From: Candidatus Zixiibacteriota bacterium
Lineage (GTDB): Bacteria; Desulfobacterota; Binatia; UBA9968
Direction: 5' to 3'
Assembly: GCA_035574315.1 (NCBI GenBank)
Contig: DATLYW010000024.1
Location: forward strand, 28,026-92,025
DNA: 64,000 bases
In this document: positions 37,333-49,115 of the stretch, in pieces
Layout of the letters: each line of letters starts with the position of its first letter
Position numbering within the stretch: position 1 is the stretch's first letter
Program-made: the position numbers and the translations under genes
The notes under the pieces: model-generated
What the model was told of the DNA's origin: nothing
The model's input: only the letters and a program-made list of their open reading frames with translations
The model's database searches: none

Positions 37333-38343
37333 CTAGCCCTGTCCCGGACCCGCGGCGGCCGCCGCCTCGCCCCGGGTGACCGCCGCGTCGTAAAGCCAGC
37401 AGCGCACCCGGCGGCCTCCACCCGCTTCGATCAGGGGCGGATGTTCGGCGCATTTCTCGAACCGTAACGGGCAACGGGGCGCGAAGCGGCAACCCGCCGG
37501 CGGATCGATCAGGCTCGGCGGCTCTCCCGGGATGAAGTCGAGCTCCTTGTCGTCGCGCAGCCGCGGCACGCTCGCCATGAGCTTGCGGGAGTAGGGGTGG
37601 AGGGGGTCGCGGAAGAAAAGCTCGGCCGCGGCCAGCTCCACGATCTGCCCGGCGTACATGACCGCGACGTCGTCCGCCAGCTCGCTCGAGGTCGCGACAT
37701 CGTGGGTGATCAGGATGAAGCTCGTCCGCAGCTCCCGCCGTGTCCGCTTGAGCACGTTCATGATGTTGGCCTGGGTGAGAACGTCCAGGGCGGACGTCGG
37801 CTCGTCGAGCACCACCAGTTGCGGGTGGGTGATCAGCGCCATCGCCACCGCAGCGCGCTGCCGCATTCCCCCGCTCAGCTCGAAGGGATAGCGGTGCAGG
37901 AAGTCCGGCGGCAGCCCGACTCGCTGCAGCATGTCCCGGGCCCGTTCCCAGCTCGCCTTTCTGTCCAGACCTCCATGAACCGACAGCGGCTCCGCCACCT
38001 GCTCGCCGACGCGAACCACCGGGTTGAGCGCGTTCATCGCCGCCTGCGGCACGAGCGAGATCCTGGTCCACCGCACCTCGCGCCTGAAGCGCTCGTCGTC
38101 GAACCCCATGAGGTCGACGCCGTCGAGCAGCACGCGTCCGGAGTACGTGGCCACGTTGCGCGGCAGCAGGCGCAGGAGAGCTCGCGCCAGCGAGCTCTTG
38201 CCGCAGCCCGACTCCCCGAGGATCACCATCGCGCGGTTGCGCTCGAGCTCGAAGCTCACCCCGTCGACGGCGCGAACCGCGCCCTTGGCGGTGCCGAAGT
38301 AGAGGCGCAGCTCCTCGACGCGGAGAAGGGGAGCCGCGCTCAT
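37333..38343 (-). CDS. Oligopeptide-type ABC transporter ATPase (DppD type), cluster 2
   Basis: 336 residues from the ATG at 38343, which overlaps the upstream permease stop. Walker [10 protein letters not shown] is near residue 40, then VPQAAMNALNPVVRVGEQ, signature LSGGMRQRAAVAMAL near 152, Walker B LVVLDEPTSALD near 175 and LITHDVATSSE as H-loop. The C-terminal module GCRFAPRCPLRFEKC is present. The Q-loop reads VPQAAMN, unlike the FQDP/FQEP of cluster 1, so the two pairs are not recent duplicates. Confidence 0.93.
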   Translation of the reverse strand: MSAAPLLRVEELRLYFGTAKGAVRAVDGVSFELERNRAMVILGESGCGKSSLARALLRLLPRNVATYSGRVLLDGVDLMGFDDERFRREVRWTRISLVPQAAMNALNPVVRVGEQVAEPLSVHGGLDRKASWERARDMLQRVGLPPDFLHRYPFELSGGMRQRAAVAMALITHPQLVVLDEPTSALDVLTQANIMNVLKRTRRELRTSFILITHDVATSSELADDVAVMYAGQIVELAAAELFFRDPLHPYSRKLMASVPRLRDDKELDFIPGEPPSLIDPPAGCRFAPRCPLRFEKCAEHPPLIEAGGGRRVRCWLYDAAVTRGEAAAAAGPGQG

Positions 38344-39689
38344 AACGTTCTCAGCCTCGGGTTGAAGATGCGGTCCAGCGCGAAGCCGACCAGGGCGAAC
38401 CCGCTCCCGGTCAGCATCAGCAAGACCGACGGCGCGAGCACCCAGTAATAATACCCTTTGTAGAGAGCCCCGTTCGCGTAGGCGTCGTTCACCACTTTGC
38501 CCCAGGTCGGCAGCACGGGGTCGCCCAGCCCCAGCACGGCGAGCCCCGCCTCGAGGAAGACGAACGAGGGGATGAGCGTCACGAACTGGGGCACGAGCAC
38601 CGGCACGACCCGCGGGATCATGTAGCGGAAAACGATGCGGAAATGGCCGGTCCCGTACGTGCGCGCCGCCTCGATGTAGGGAGATTCCTTGACCTGCAGG
38701 AGGATCGAGCGATAGGTCTTGATCCCGAGGCTGAAGACGCTGAGAGCGATGATGGCGCCCAGCATTACCCAGAGGCTGCGCGAGTAGAAGATACCGATCA
38801 TCATGAGAATCGGGAGGACCGGGAGGATGGCGTTCACCTCGGTGATCCGCTGGATGACGGCGTCCACCCACCGGCCGAACCAGACTCCCGTCGCCGCGAT
38901 TACCAGGGTGGTCATCGTCGAGCCCAGGGCGGCGAGGAACCCGAACGCCAGCGCGACGGGCGTCCCCCAGAGGAGCGCCACCATGATGTCGCGCCGGCGG
39001 TGGTCCGTGCCGGCGAGCCCGAAGACCTGGCCGTAGACGACGAGCTTCGCGTCCAGCGTCGACGCCTTTTCGAACAGCAGCCCTTCGATCCGCAGCTCGT
39101 AGCGCCCCCGGATCGGCGCCGCGCTTTCGGCCGCTGCCCCCGGAGGCGCGAAGAGGCCGATCTCGGGAGGCAAACGGCCGAGCTTTTGCGCCAGCGAGCG
39201 GTCGAGCGAGACGCTGTAGCGCTCGGCCGCGGCGCGCACGGTCCGATCGCCCAGGGCGATGCGCCGGCCGTCCGGTGTCAGCCAGTAGAGGGAGACGTAA
39301 GGGCGCTGCTCCTTGAACTTCGCCTTGAAGAAGAGATTGATCTCGCTGGGAAACGCGTCGTACGGATAATCGAACGGCAGCGAGATCCAGAACGTCCGCA
39401 GGCCGCCCGGCAACGACTGCACCCGTCTGGCGGCCTTCGTCTCCGAGCTCACGACCAGCGTTTCGGGCAGCCGCGCTCGCGAAAACAGGTTCACCCACTT
39501 CGGCCGCGCGTTCCTCGGGCTCTCGATCCACACCGCCTCTCCGCCGCGCCATAGATGGATCCCCTCGGAGTAGGGAATGGCGATCACGGTGTAAAGCGCC
39601 AGGACCACCAGCGCGCCGATGATGATCAGCCCGGTGACGGCCGAGGGGTAGCGGGCGAACTCCCGGAAAACCTCGCGCAGCGCGCTCAC
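38340..39689 (-). CDS. ABC transporter permease (DppC type) with large extracytoplasmic insertion
   Basis: 449 residues from a GTG at 39689 that overlaps the upstream permease stop (GTGA). TM1 is at about residues 15-38. Before the usual five-helix permease core there is an insert of roughly 190 residues (about 40-230) rich in beta strands, with YVSLYWLTPDGRRIALGD and IRGRYELRIEGLLFEK. The core then begins LAGTDHRRRDIMVALLWGTPVALAFGFLA and includes the EAA loop EAARTYGTGHFRIVFRYMIPRVVP. DppC proteins are normally about 300 residues, so the insert is unusual. Confidence 0.9.
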   Translation of the reverse strand: MSALREVFREFARYPSAVTGLIIIGALVVLALYTVIAIPYSEGIHLWRGGEAVWIESPRNARPKWVNLFSRARLPETLVVSSETKAARRVQSLPGGLRTFWISLPFDYPYDAFPSEINLFFKAKFKEQRPYVSLYWLTPDGRRIALGDRTVRAAAERYSVSLDRSLAQKLGRLPPEIGLFAPPGAAAESAAPIRGRYELRIEGLLFEKASTLDAKLVVYGQVFGLAGTDHRRRDIMVALLWGTPVALAFGFLAALGSTMTTLVIAATGVWFGRWVDAVIQRITEVNAILPVLPILMMIGIFYSRSLWVMLGAIIALSVFSLGIKTYRSILLQVKESPYIEAARTYGTGHFRIVFRYMIPRVVPVLVPQFVTLIPSFVFLEAGLAVLGLGDPVLPTWGKVVNDAYANGALYKGYYYWVLAPSVLLMLTGSGFALVGFALDRIFNPRLRTL

Positions 39690-40762
39690 GGGCTCCCTCC
39701 CGCGCCGCCCCCGACCTTCACCCGCGGGTCGACCAGCGCATAGAGAATATCCAGGAGGAACACCGTCAGCGCCAGCAGGTAGGCGTAGATGACCACCGAT
39801 CCGATGATCACCGGCGTATCGAACTGGCCGACGGCCTGGAAAAGCAGCCGCCCCAGGCCCGGCCAGCTGAAGACCGTCTCGAGAATGATCGCTCCGCTCC
39901 AGAGCGAGATCAGGGTGAAGGCGAAGCTCGTGATGATGGGCGGCAGCGTCGGTCGCAGGATATAGCGCCGCTCGATCGCCGCCGAGGGAAGTCCCTTGGC
40001 CTTGGCGACCTCGACGTAGTCCTCGCTGGAATAGATGAGGAAGAACGTGCGCCAGTTGTAGATCGAAACGAACAGCGAGCCGAGCAGGACCGCCGCCAGC
40101 GGCAGGACCAGGTGCCGCGCCACGCTGAATGCGTAGGCCAGCGGAGATTCCGGCGGCGGAACGGCGACCATCCCGCCGAAGGGCAAAAGGCGGAACATCG
40201 ACGCGAAGACCAGGATCAGGAAGATGCCGTAGAACCACGCCGGCGCCGCGGAGGTCGGAGCGAGCGCGACCACCATTCGATCCGCGAGGCTGCCGTAGCG
40301 GCGCGATAGCGAAAGCGCCACGGTGATCGCGAGCACGAAGACGATGAGATCGGCGGTGCCGAAGAGGAGCAGCGTCGCCGGCAACCGCTCCAGGATGATC
40401 GCCCGAACCTGCCGGGACCCCCGGTCGCTGGTGAGACGCTCGGCCCTGCCCAGGGAAAGCGTAAGGGCGTCCGCCAGGTAGTCGAAGCTGCGCAGGAGGA
40501 AAGGGCGATCCAATCCCAGCCGTCGCTCCTCGAGCGCGACCCGCTCGTCGATGATCCGCCGCACCTCGGCCGGCGGGAGCTGCCTGAGGTTGCGGTCGCC
40601 GAGGGCGGCGGTTCCGACCTGCTCGCGGATTTGCGCCCGGCGGATCTGGTCGACGTACCCGCCCATGTTGGCGACCAGGATGGAGATGTAGACCCCGGCG
40701 ACCACGGTGAGAAAGAGCGAGATTGCCCGGAGGGCGAGATAGCGCAGAGTCCGGCCGACCAT
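39686..40762 (-). CDS. ABC transporter permease (DppB type)
   Basis: 358 residues from the ATG at 40762, which overlaps the binding protein's stop by one base (TGATG). TM1 lies at residues about 12-33 (ISLFLTVVAGVYISILVANM). An approximately 85-residue periplasmic loop follows, then the five-helix core (ILERLPATLLLFGTADLIVFVLAIT onward). The EAA-type loop is EDYVEVAKAKGLPSAAIERRYILRPTLPPIITS. The C-terminal LLDILYALVDPRVK signature is typical of DppB. Cytoplasmic-membrane component of the cluster 2 importer. Confidence 0.93.
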   Translation of the reverse strand: MVGRTLRYLALRAISLFLTVVAGVYISILVANMGGYVDQIRRAQIREQVGTAALGDRNLRQLPPAEVRRIIDERVALEERRLGLDRPFLLRSFDYLADALTLSLGRAERLTSDRGSRQVRAIILERLPATLLLFGTADLIVFVLAITVALSLSRRYGSLADRMVVALAPTSAAPAWFYGIFLILVFASMFRLLPFGGMVAVPPPESPLAYAFSVARHLVLPLAAVLLGSLFVSIYNWRTFFLIYSSEDYVEVAKAKGLPSAAIERRYILRPTLPPIITSFAFTLISLWSGAIILETVFSWPGLGRLLFQAVGQFDTPVIIGSVVIYAYLLALTVFLLDILYALVDPRVKVGGGAGGSP

Positions 40763-43308
40763 CAGCCTCTCCTCCCCGCGGCCGGCGCGCGGCCGCGGAC
40801 GGTCTCGTCGGGCAAGGTCACGAACCAGTAGGTCTTGAAGGACGGCACGGCGACCACCCGCGGCGTCACCACGACCTCGAGTCGATTGGCGCCCGCGGCG
40901 AGGCGCGAGGTCTGAGCGCCGGGCAGCGCGATCCGCCATGTGCCTTCGCCCGCCGGCCGGGCGTCCGCCAGCTCGATCAGCGCGCCGCGGGAATCGAAGA
41001 GAAGATAGCGAACCCGCTCGATGTCCGCCGCGGGATAGGGTTTGCCCCGGAAGCTGACCCGGGCCAGGAATTCCGCCGGCGCGCCCCTCTTGAGCATCCG
41101 CGGGCCGGAAACCTCGACGTCGGCGATGCGGGGCTCCGTAAAGCGCACCCATTTCTCGGACGGGTCGGTGAAGCCTTCGAATCGCCTGACGACAACGATC
41201 TTTTCCACCGGATAGACGGCGTGGAGGTAGAAGGGCCCGTTGCCGACCCAGAAGTGGCCGCGCGCCCGGCGCCACGCCTGGAGCTTGCGGTACCGCTCCA
41301 CCGCCTCGCGTCGGTCGACGTACCGACCGAGGGTCTTCTCGTAGGGGATGAAGCCCTCGGCGAGCGCCGCCGTGAGCTTTTGTCCGAGGATCTCAAGACT
41401 CGGTCCCGCGATGTAGCTCATCCACTCGACCTTGAGCTGGTCGGCCTTCGAAGAAGAAAACGCGAGCTGTCGATCGCGCTCCGCCAGAAAACCGAGCGCC
41501 AGCTCGTGCCACGGCACGCTCGTGTAGAAATCGGCGGCGCGTGACGCGGCGATCAGCTCCGCGTCGGGGTAGAGCTGGTCGCTGTAGATTTCCACGACCA
41601 GCGGATCCTCCTCGACGATCCGCAGCCCCCGGAAATGGCGCATGAACGTTTCGAAGACGGGGACCGCCGACGGATCGAAGACCGGGCTCTGCGGCTTTGC
41701 CCGGTCGAAAGCGAGAATCAACCCGAAAACGAAGTCAGCGAGCGAAATTCTTGTCCCGTCGTGCCAGCTCTTCTTCAGGAGCTCGTCTTCGTAGCGCACC
41801 ACCGTCCTCGTACGCGCCCGAAGCCCCTTCGGATGCCTCTCCCCGACCGTGACGAAGCGCTGGCCGCTAGCGTCCCAATCGAGCCAGGCGTCTCGCGGCA
41901 CCTCAATAACCGGAACGAAATGGAGCGACAGCCACTCGTGCGTCCGGACGACCGGCAGCCCCTTTTGTACGTGGACCTCGGCCGCCTTCACGCGCTGCGG
42001 CCAGTACAACCCTGTGAAGGGGTCCGGCAGCGTGGCCGCGTCCTGCGTGCTCCGCATGATGATGTTGTCGTAGATCCAGTTGCTCCCCGCGATCGGGTTC
42101 CACGGTTCGGTCAGCATGCCGGGGCTGGCGAAATGAACCGCGCGGCGTCCGGGGGACCGGATGGTGTAGGGCCACAAGAGAGAGCCGGAGATCCCTCCGG
42201 CGAGGTCGGCGGCGATAGAGACCTCCCGGCGGCGCGGCCACACGTTGATGCTGTCCGCCAGCCAGACCCGCACCGAATCATGGAGCGACAACCGCAGCGC
42301 CTCCGCCATGAGCTTTTTGCGCTCCTCGGGGCTGGTGTAGTCGCGGTTGCGCAGCCGCTCGGCCACCCGGGCGAGCTTCGGGTCGGGCCGATAGGCCTGC
42401 CACAACGGGTCGGGGCGGCCGCGCGGGGTGTAATAGGCGTCGAAGTTGTCGGCCTGGTCGCGATCCACCGCCAGCGTGATCCAGGCGCCGGTGTAGATGT
42501 GCCAGCGCCCCTCGGCCGGGTCGCCCTGAACCCAGATCGGCGACGCTTCGGTGGCGGTCTTGTACTGGCGCTCGACCACGAATCCCAGGTTCTCCAGCAG
42601 CGTGGCGACGTAATCGCCGATCTCGCGCCGCTGATGATCGTCCGGCCGGATCAGGAAGATCAGCCGCACCGGCTTTCCCCGAAACCACCAACGGCCGTCG
42701 ACCCGCGTCGCCCCCAGACGCATCATCTCCCGGGAGATGACCTCCTTGGCCTTTTCCGGATTGTAGGCGTAGTGGAGCTCCAGCTGGCGGGCCACGTCCG
42801 CCAGGCGCGCGTAGTCCGGAAATGCGCTCGTGAGAGGCAGATATCTCGGGACCGCGAGCCCCCGGTAGATCTCCTCGACTATGTAGTCCCGGTCGATGAG
42901 CCAGTTCACGGCTTCGCGGATCGCGGGGACGTGAAACGGGTTGAGCTCGCCCGTCCGCGGAAAGGTCGGACCCACCGGATTGAACGCCAGCTCGGTGTTC
43001 GAGCCGTAGGAGATCTCGTGCTGGATCGTCCGTGACGACTGGATCTTCCGATAGAGTTCCGGGTCGTTTATGCCCATCGAGTAGACCTGGATCTCCCCTG
43101 CCTCCATCATGTCGATCGCCTTGGCGGGGTCGGACTCCTCCCGGAAAACGACCTCCGCCACCCAGGCTCCCGAATTCCCCGTCGCACCCGGTGTGCCGCC
43201 CGCCGCTTCCACGCCGGGCGGCCGCCCTTCCCGGCCGGAAGCGAGGAAAGCAATCCCGACGGCGAGCGTCAGGAGGACCAGCAAGACGAAGAATCCGCTT
43301 CTCTTCAT
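40762..43308 (-). CDS. Oligopeptide-type substrate-binding protein, extended
   Basis: 848 residues from ATG 43308. Residues 1-24 form a signal or anchor (SGFFVLLVLLTLAVGIAFLASG). It belongs to solute-binding family 5: ELNPFHVPAIREAVNWLIDRDYIVEEIYRGLAVP is the hallmark segment near residue 120. Length is about 300 residues above the usual 520-550. The extra part includes a second lobe-like region (residues about 380-700) and a C-terminal Ig-like strand domain (residues about 745-840). The final residues are basic. It heads the operon feeding the two permeases and two ATPases. Ligand not identifiable. Confidence 0.88.
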   Translation of the reverse strand: MKRSGFFVLLVLLTLAVGIAFLASGREGRPPGVEAAGGTPGATGNSGAWVAEVVFREESDPAKAIDMMEAGEIQVYSMGINDPELYRKIQSSRTIQHEISYGSNTELAFNPVGPTFPRTGELNPFHVPAIREAVNWLIDRDYIVEEIYRGLAVPRYLPLTSAFPDYARLADVARQLELHYAYNPEKAKEVISREMMRLGATRVDGRWWFRGKPVRLIFLIRPDDHQRREIGDYVATLLENLGFVVERQYKTATEASPIWVQGDPAEGRWHIYTGAWITLAVDRDQADNFDAYYTPRGRPDPLWQAYRPDPKLARVAERLRNRDYTSPEERKKLMAEALRLSLHDSVRVWLADSINVWPRRREVSIAADLAGGISGSLLWPYTIRSPGRRAVHFASPGMLTEPWNPIAGSNWIYDNIIMRSTQDAATLPDPFTGLYWPQRVKAAEVHVQKGLPVVRTHEWLSLHFVPVIEVPRDAWLDWDASGQRFVTVGERHPKGLRARTRTVVRYEDELLKKSWHDGTRISLADFVFGLILAFDRAKPQSPVFDPSAVPVFETFMRHFRGLRIVEEDPLVVEIYSDQLYPDAELIAASRAADFYTSVPWHELALGFLAERDRQLAFSSSKADQLKVEWMSYIAGPSLEILGQKLTAALAEGFIPYEKTLGRYVDRREAVERYRKLQAWRRARGHFWVGNGPFYLHAVYPVEKIVVVRRFEGFTDPSEKWVRFTEPRIADVEVSGPRMLKRGAPAEFLARVSFRGKPYPAADIERVRYLLFDSRGALIELADARPAGEGTWRIALPGAQTSRLAAGANRLEVVVTPRVVAVPSFKTYWFVTLPDETVRGRAPAAGRRG

Positions 43309-43351
43309 GGTGGCGCCGTTTCTCTTGCGGTTCTTCCCGCGGCGACGACGA

Positions 43352-44212
43352 TCAACGGCCGACCGCCTCGATCGGAAATTCCGTCGCGTGCTCGGGCTTT
43401 TGCTGCGTAAAGAGCTCGGGCGCAAGCGGCAGGTTCAGCTCCGGCCCCTGATAGCGGATCTCCAGCCGCTGCCCGCGCCCTGGCGACTCGATGTCGATCC
43501 GGGTCGGGAAAAGGCCGGCGCGCGTGGGGGTGTAGTCGGCGAACGTCGCGCTCAGCTCGACGGTGCCGCCGGAGCCGGTCCGCTCCCAGCCCGTCGGAAC
43601 CGCCTCCGCCGACTCGAAGCGCACCACATCGCCTCCGCCGTCGGCGCCGGCGAAGACCAGGGCGTTGCCGTCCTGCCGCCACCTCCCGTCGAGCGCCACC
43701 GGCGGGAGCCCGAGCAGCAGCGCCGTCATTTCTCTCAGCTCCAGCGGAATCTCCGCCAGGCGGAGCAGGTTTTCCTTGGTCGGGCGGCCCCGTACGAAGG
43801 CCCCTTCCCGGATATGGTAGCCGGTGATTTCCTGCGCGTTGGCAGTGACGATCAGGATCGTGCCCAAGAACGAAAGCGTTTCGAGCCGGAGCCGCTCCGG
43901 TCGCTCCACCACCACCGCCTCCTGGAAGCCCTTTTTCCCGTCAGGTCCGGCGTAGCGGACGCTGGCCAGTGCCTTGAGCGAGCGGAATTCCCGCTCCCGC
44001 CGCGCCAGGCTCTCGAGAATGTCAGCTGCTTCCCATTGCCTTGAAGGCCGCTCGGGAGCTGGCGGGGCGACGATCGCCGCACATGCCGGGAGCACGACCA
44101 GCGCGACGACGAGGGAAAGGACCGTCGAGCGATGCGAGCGCCGCGCCCTCTCCGGCCCGTCCCGGCCCTGCGGCCCGCCGGCCGCGCGCGCCGCACGGGG
44201 AAAAAGGCTCAA
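43352..44212 (-). CDS. Outer-membrane lipoprotein, LolB/DUF4292-like
   Basis: 286 residues if it starts at TTG 44212, where GGGAG stands about 6 nt upstream; other starts are poor. A basic, arginine-rich n-region of about 30 residues is followed by the hydrophobic VLSLVVALVVLPAC, with the lipobox cysteine in LPACA. The mature part has a LolB/LolA-like beta pattern: LKALASVRYAGPDG, VVVERPERLRLETLSFLG, and YTPTRAGLFPTRIDIESPG. It follows the TPR lipoprotein by 17 nt and is probably co-transcribed with it. A role in lipoprotein or lipid handling at the outer membrane is likely but not proven. Confidence 0.78.
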   Translation of the reverse strand: MSLFPRAARAAGGPQGRDGPERARRSHRSTVLSLVVALVVLPACAAIVAPPAPERPSRQWEAADILESLARREREFRSLKALASVRYAGPDGKKGFQEAVVVERPERLRLETLSFLGTILIVTANAQEITGYHIREGAFVRGRPTKENLLRLAEIPLELREMTALLLGLPPVALDGRWRQDGNALVFAGADGGGDVVRFESAEAVPTGWERTGSGGTVELSATFADYTPTRAGLFPTRIDIESPGRGQRLEIRYQGPELNLPLAPELFTQQKPEHATEFPIEAVGR

Positions 44213-44229
44213 GCCCCGCTCCCGCCCGG

Positions 44230-45978
44230 TCAAATTTTCTTCTCCAGGCGCTGGATTTTTTCGCGGAGGCGCTTGACCTGCTCGTCTTCCTTGCTTTTCT
44301 TCAGAGCGTCCCGATAGCGCACCAAAGCCCGATCCGGCTTGCCGACCTTCTCGTAAGCGTCCCCGAGGTGCTCGAGGATGGTGGGGTCGTCGACGGTGAT
44401 CTCCACGGCCCGTTCGAGGTGCTCGACCGCCCGCGGGTAGTCGCCCTTCTGATAGTACACCCATCCGAGGCTGTCGATGTAAAAGCCGTCGTTGGGCTCG
44501 ATCTTGAGCGCCCGCAGGATCAAGCTTTCGGCCTCGTCGAGCCGCACGCCCATCTCCGCCCACGTGTAGCCGAGGTAATTCAAGGCGGCCGCATTCTTCG
44601 GATTGAGATCGATCGCCCGCTTCATCGCGGCGATGCTCCGTTCCTTGTCCTTGTTCTCGTCGTGCAGCGCGCCGAGCTGAAAATAGGCCTGGTCGTTGTT
44701 CGGATCGAGGGCCAGGAAGCGCTCCATCGCCTCGATCGCCTTGGGGTAGTTCTTGGCCTTACGGTACAGCGACGAAAGGAACGCGTAGAATTCCTTCCGG
44801 TCGGGTTTCTTGCGCACCGCCGCGAGCATCGCCTCGATCGCCTTGTCGGTCTGTTCCCGCCGATCGTGGATGTAGGCCGCCTGCACCCGCGCGTCGACGT
44901 AGAATTCGCTGGTTTCCGGGATCCGCTCGAACTCCTCCGCCGCCTTCTCGTCCGCCTTGAGCTCCGTGTAGGTCGCGCCGAGATAATAACGGACCCGGTC
45001 GTTGCCGGGATCGGCCGCCAGGACCAGATTGAATTCCGTCGCAGCCCGCTCGAAATCGCCCTTTTCGTAATAGATCAGGCCGATCTTGACGCGGGTCTCG
45101 CGCGGATCGGCCTCCGTCTCCTCGAGCTTCTGAAACTGGGCCAGTGCCTCGTCCAGCCTGTTCTGGCCGACGTAGATCTCGCCGAGCCGCTTGCGTGCCC
45201 AGGCGTTTTTCGCGTTGACCTGCAGCACCCGTTGATAAGTCTGGATCGCTTCTTCGGTCTTGCCTTCGAGCTCGTAGACGAGCGCGAGATCCATCAGCGC
45301 CGGCTCCGAGCGCGGATTGATCTCGAGCGCCTTGCGGTAGCTCTGCTCCGCGGCCAGGTAAAGCTTGCTCCTGGCTTTCACCCGACCGAGATAGTAGTGG
45401 CCCAGCGCCGATTCCGGAGCGAGCGCCAGGAGCTGCTCCAGATAGCGGGTCGCGTTCGCGTAATCCTCCATCTGCAGGTAGAGCGCGCCGAGATAGAGCA
45501 GCGCCTCCTGGTTCTTGGGATCGAGCTTCAGCGCCTCGTGATATTCGTGCAGCCCCTTGGCGTGGTCACGGAGCGAAGAGTAGAGTCCGGCAAGCAGCAG
45601 GCGATGCTCGACTCTGTTCGGGTCCAGCCGGACGGCTGCCTCGGCCTCCTGCACGGCGCCTTTGAGATCCCCTTTGCGAAGCCGCAGGGTGGCGAGGCGA
45701 TAGCGCAGGAAGGCGTCGTCGGGGCTCGCCGCCGCCGCTGCTTCGAACTCCCGGAGCGCCTCTTCGAACGCGCCCTCCCCCAGCAGCAGCTGGCCCTTCA
45801 TGAAATGCGAGATGCTTCGGGCCTCGGCCGGGATGTCGACCTTTTTTTCGCGGCTGAACGGTCCTTCGGGCTTCCAGGAAAGCCCCTCGGGAGGGAGCCT
45901 GGTCTCTGGCACCGTCGAAGCGCAACCGGAGAGAAGCAGGACAAAAACTGCGCCCCGGGCCAGACGGGTAGCCATCAC
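44230..45978 (-). CDS. TPR-repeat lipoprotein
   Basis: A 582-residue protein with a lipoprotein signal (ARGAVFVLLLSGCAS, lipobox LSGC) and about 14 consecutive tetratricopeptide repeats. Examples are KGQLLLGEGAFEEALREFEAAAAASPDDAF near residue 63, then repeats ending AKNAWARKRLGEIYVGQNRLDEALAQF and the final SLGWVYYQKGDYPRAVEHLERAVEI. The C-terminus is charged and helical. Such proteins act as scaffolds for envelope or secretion complexes. It is divergent from ligA and heads an operon with the LolB-like lipoprotein. Confidence 0.9.
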   Translation of the reverse strand: MMATRLARGAVFVLLLSGCASTVPETRLPPEGLSWKPEGPFSREKKVDIPAEARSISHFMKGQLLLGEGAFEEALREFEAAAAASPDDAFLRYRLATLRLRKGDLKGAVQEAEAAVRLDPNRVEHRLLLAGLYSSLRDHAKGLHEYHEALKLDPKNQEALLYLGALYLQMEDYANATRYLEQLLALAPESALGHYYLGRVKARSKLYLAAEQSYRKALEINPRSEPALMDLALVYELEGKTEEAIQTYQRVLQVNAKNAWARKRLGEIYVGQNRLDEALAQFQKLEETEADPRETRVKIGLIYYEKGDFERAATEFNLVLAADPGNDRVRYYLGATYTELKADEKAAEEFERIPETSEFYVDARVQAAYIHDRREQTDKAIEAMLAAVRKKPDRKEFYAFLSSLYRKAKNYPKAIEAMERFLALDPNNDQAYFQLGALHDENKDKERSIAAMKRAIDLNPKNAAALNYLGYTWAEMGVRLDEAESLILRALKIEPNDGFYIDSLGWVYYQKGDYPRAVEHLERAVEITVDDPTILEHLGDAYEKVGKPDRALVRYRDALKKSKEDEQVKRLREKIQRLEKKI

Positions 45979-45991
45979 AAAAATGGGTTAA

Positions 45992-48420
<2,429 letters not shown>

Positions 48421-48583
48421 GCTTGGCCCTCCTTCCGGAACAATGGAACGGCAAACATCGGCGGATCGACTTGTCCAAAGGGCAAGGCCTCAAACGGGTG
48501 CTGCAATCCAACCACTGTCTCGGCACGCTCTTCGGCAGACTGACCCCCGCGACCGGCGTAACACTACAAAAGGAACCCCGCGG

Positions 48584-48612
48584 TTGTCAAACCGGCCCGG
48601 TTCGAGGAAAAT
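48584..48612 (+). promoter_or_regulatory. Candidate σ70 promoter for the acylphosphatase gene
   Basis: TTGTCA (48584-48589, 5/6), 17 nt, GAAAAT (48607-48612, 4/6). The predicted start lies within about 20 nt of the ATG at 48634, giving a very short leader. Confidence 0.35.
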
Positions 48613-48633
48613 CGTCGGTACGGACAACCCGTC

Positions 48634-48918
48634 ATGAGCGAAAATCTTGCTCGGGTGCACCTGCGGATCACCGGGAGGGTCCAGGGGGTTTTCTTCCGCG
48701 CCTCGGCGCAACGGGAGGCCGAACGGCGCGCGGTCACGGGGTGGGTGCGAAATCGGCCGGACGGCTCCGTGGAGATCGTCGCCGAGGGGGAGCGGGCCAG
48801 GCTTGATGAGTTTATCTCCTGGTGCCGCCAGGGCCCCCCGGGAGCCCGCGTCGACGGAGTGACGGTCGAATGGGAGACGTTCCGCGGGGAATTCCGGTCG
48901 TTTCGGGTCGAAAGATAG
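48634..48918 (+). CDS. acyP: Acylphosphatase
   Basis: Small ferredoxin-like-fold enzyme cleaving acyl phosphates such as 1,3-bisphosphoglycerate, 94 residues. The signature [11 protein letters not shown] near residues 14-24 holds the substrate-binding arginine. The second motif [13 protein letters not shown] near 36-48 holds the catalytic asparagine. The final strand EFRSFRVER is typical. It ends just before a strong bidirectional hairpin terminator. Confidence 0.96.
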   Translation: MSENLARVHLRITGRVQGVFFRASAQREAERRAVTGWVRNRPDGSVEIVAEGERARLDEFISWCRQGPPGARVDGVTVEWETFRGEFRSFRVER

Positions 48919-48950
48919 CCGCCGGAGAAGGATGGGTCCTGCTCCGGCGG
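48919..48950. terminator. Bidirectional hairpin terminator between acyP and the peptide gene
   Basis: CCGCCGGAG (48919-48927) pairs with CTCCGGCGG (48942-48950), and inside it AGGA (929-932) pairs with TCCT (937-940), leaving a 4-nt loop. That is 9 + 4 bp with one mismatch. It begins immediately after the acyP stop and ends about 22 nt before the convergent peptide gene's stop. T-runs are short on both sides, so efficiency is uncertain. Confidence 0.6.
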
Positions 48951-48971
48951 TTCCTGATATCTGGCTGCTGT

Positions 48972-49115
48972 TTAATCCGGCTTTTCTGGCGCGTCCGGTT
49001 TGGGCGCCGGTTCCGGGCTCTCCTGAGCATGGACGAAACCACCGCTCAGCCCGATGATCGACGCCGCGGTGTTGAGACCCAGGACGAGCGTTAATGCCAA
49101 CAGTGCTTTTTTCAT
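48972..49115 (-). CDS. Small secreted peptide (47 residues), σ54-linked
   Basis: The ATG at 49115 follows a perfect AGGAGGTGA ribosome-binding site at ideal spacing. The product has a classical signal peptide: KK start, hydrophobic core (ALLALTLVLGLNTAASIIG) and cleavage near VHA-Q at residue 30. The mature part is about 17 residues, proline and acid rich (QESPEPAPKPDAPEKPD). No family was recognised. A near-consensus σ54 promoter lies about 105 nt upstream, and a histidine kinase/σ54 regulator pair is divergent to it. Possible roles are a signal or envelope peptide. Its translation signals are stronger than those of most genes here. Confidence 0.72.
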   Translation of the reverse strand: MKKALLALTLVLGLNTAASIIGLSGGFVHAQESPEPAPKPDAPEKPD

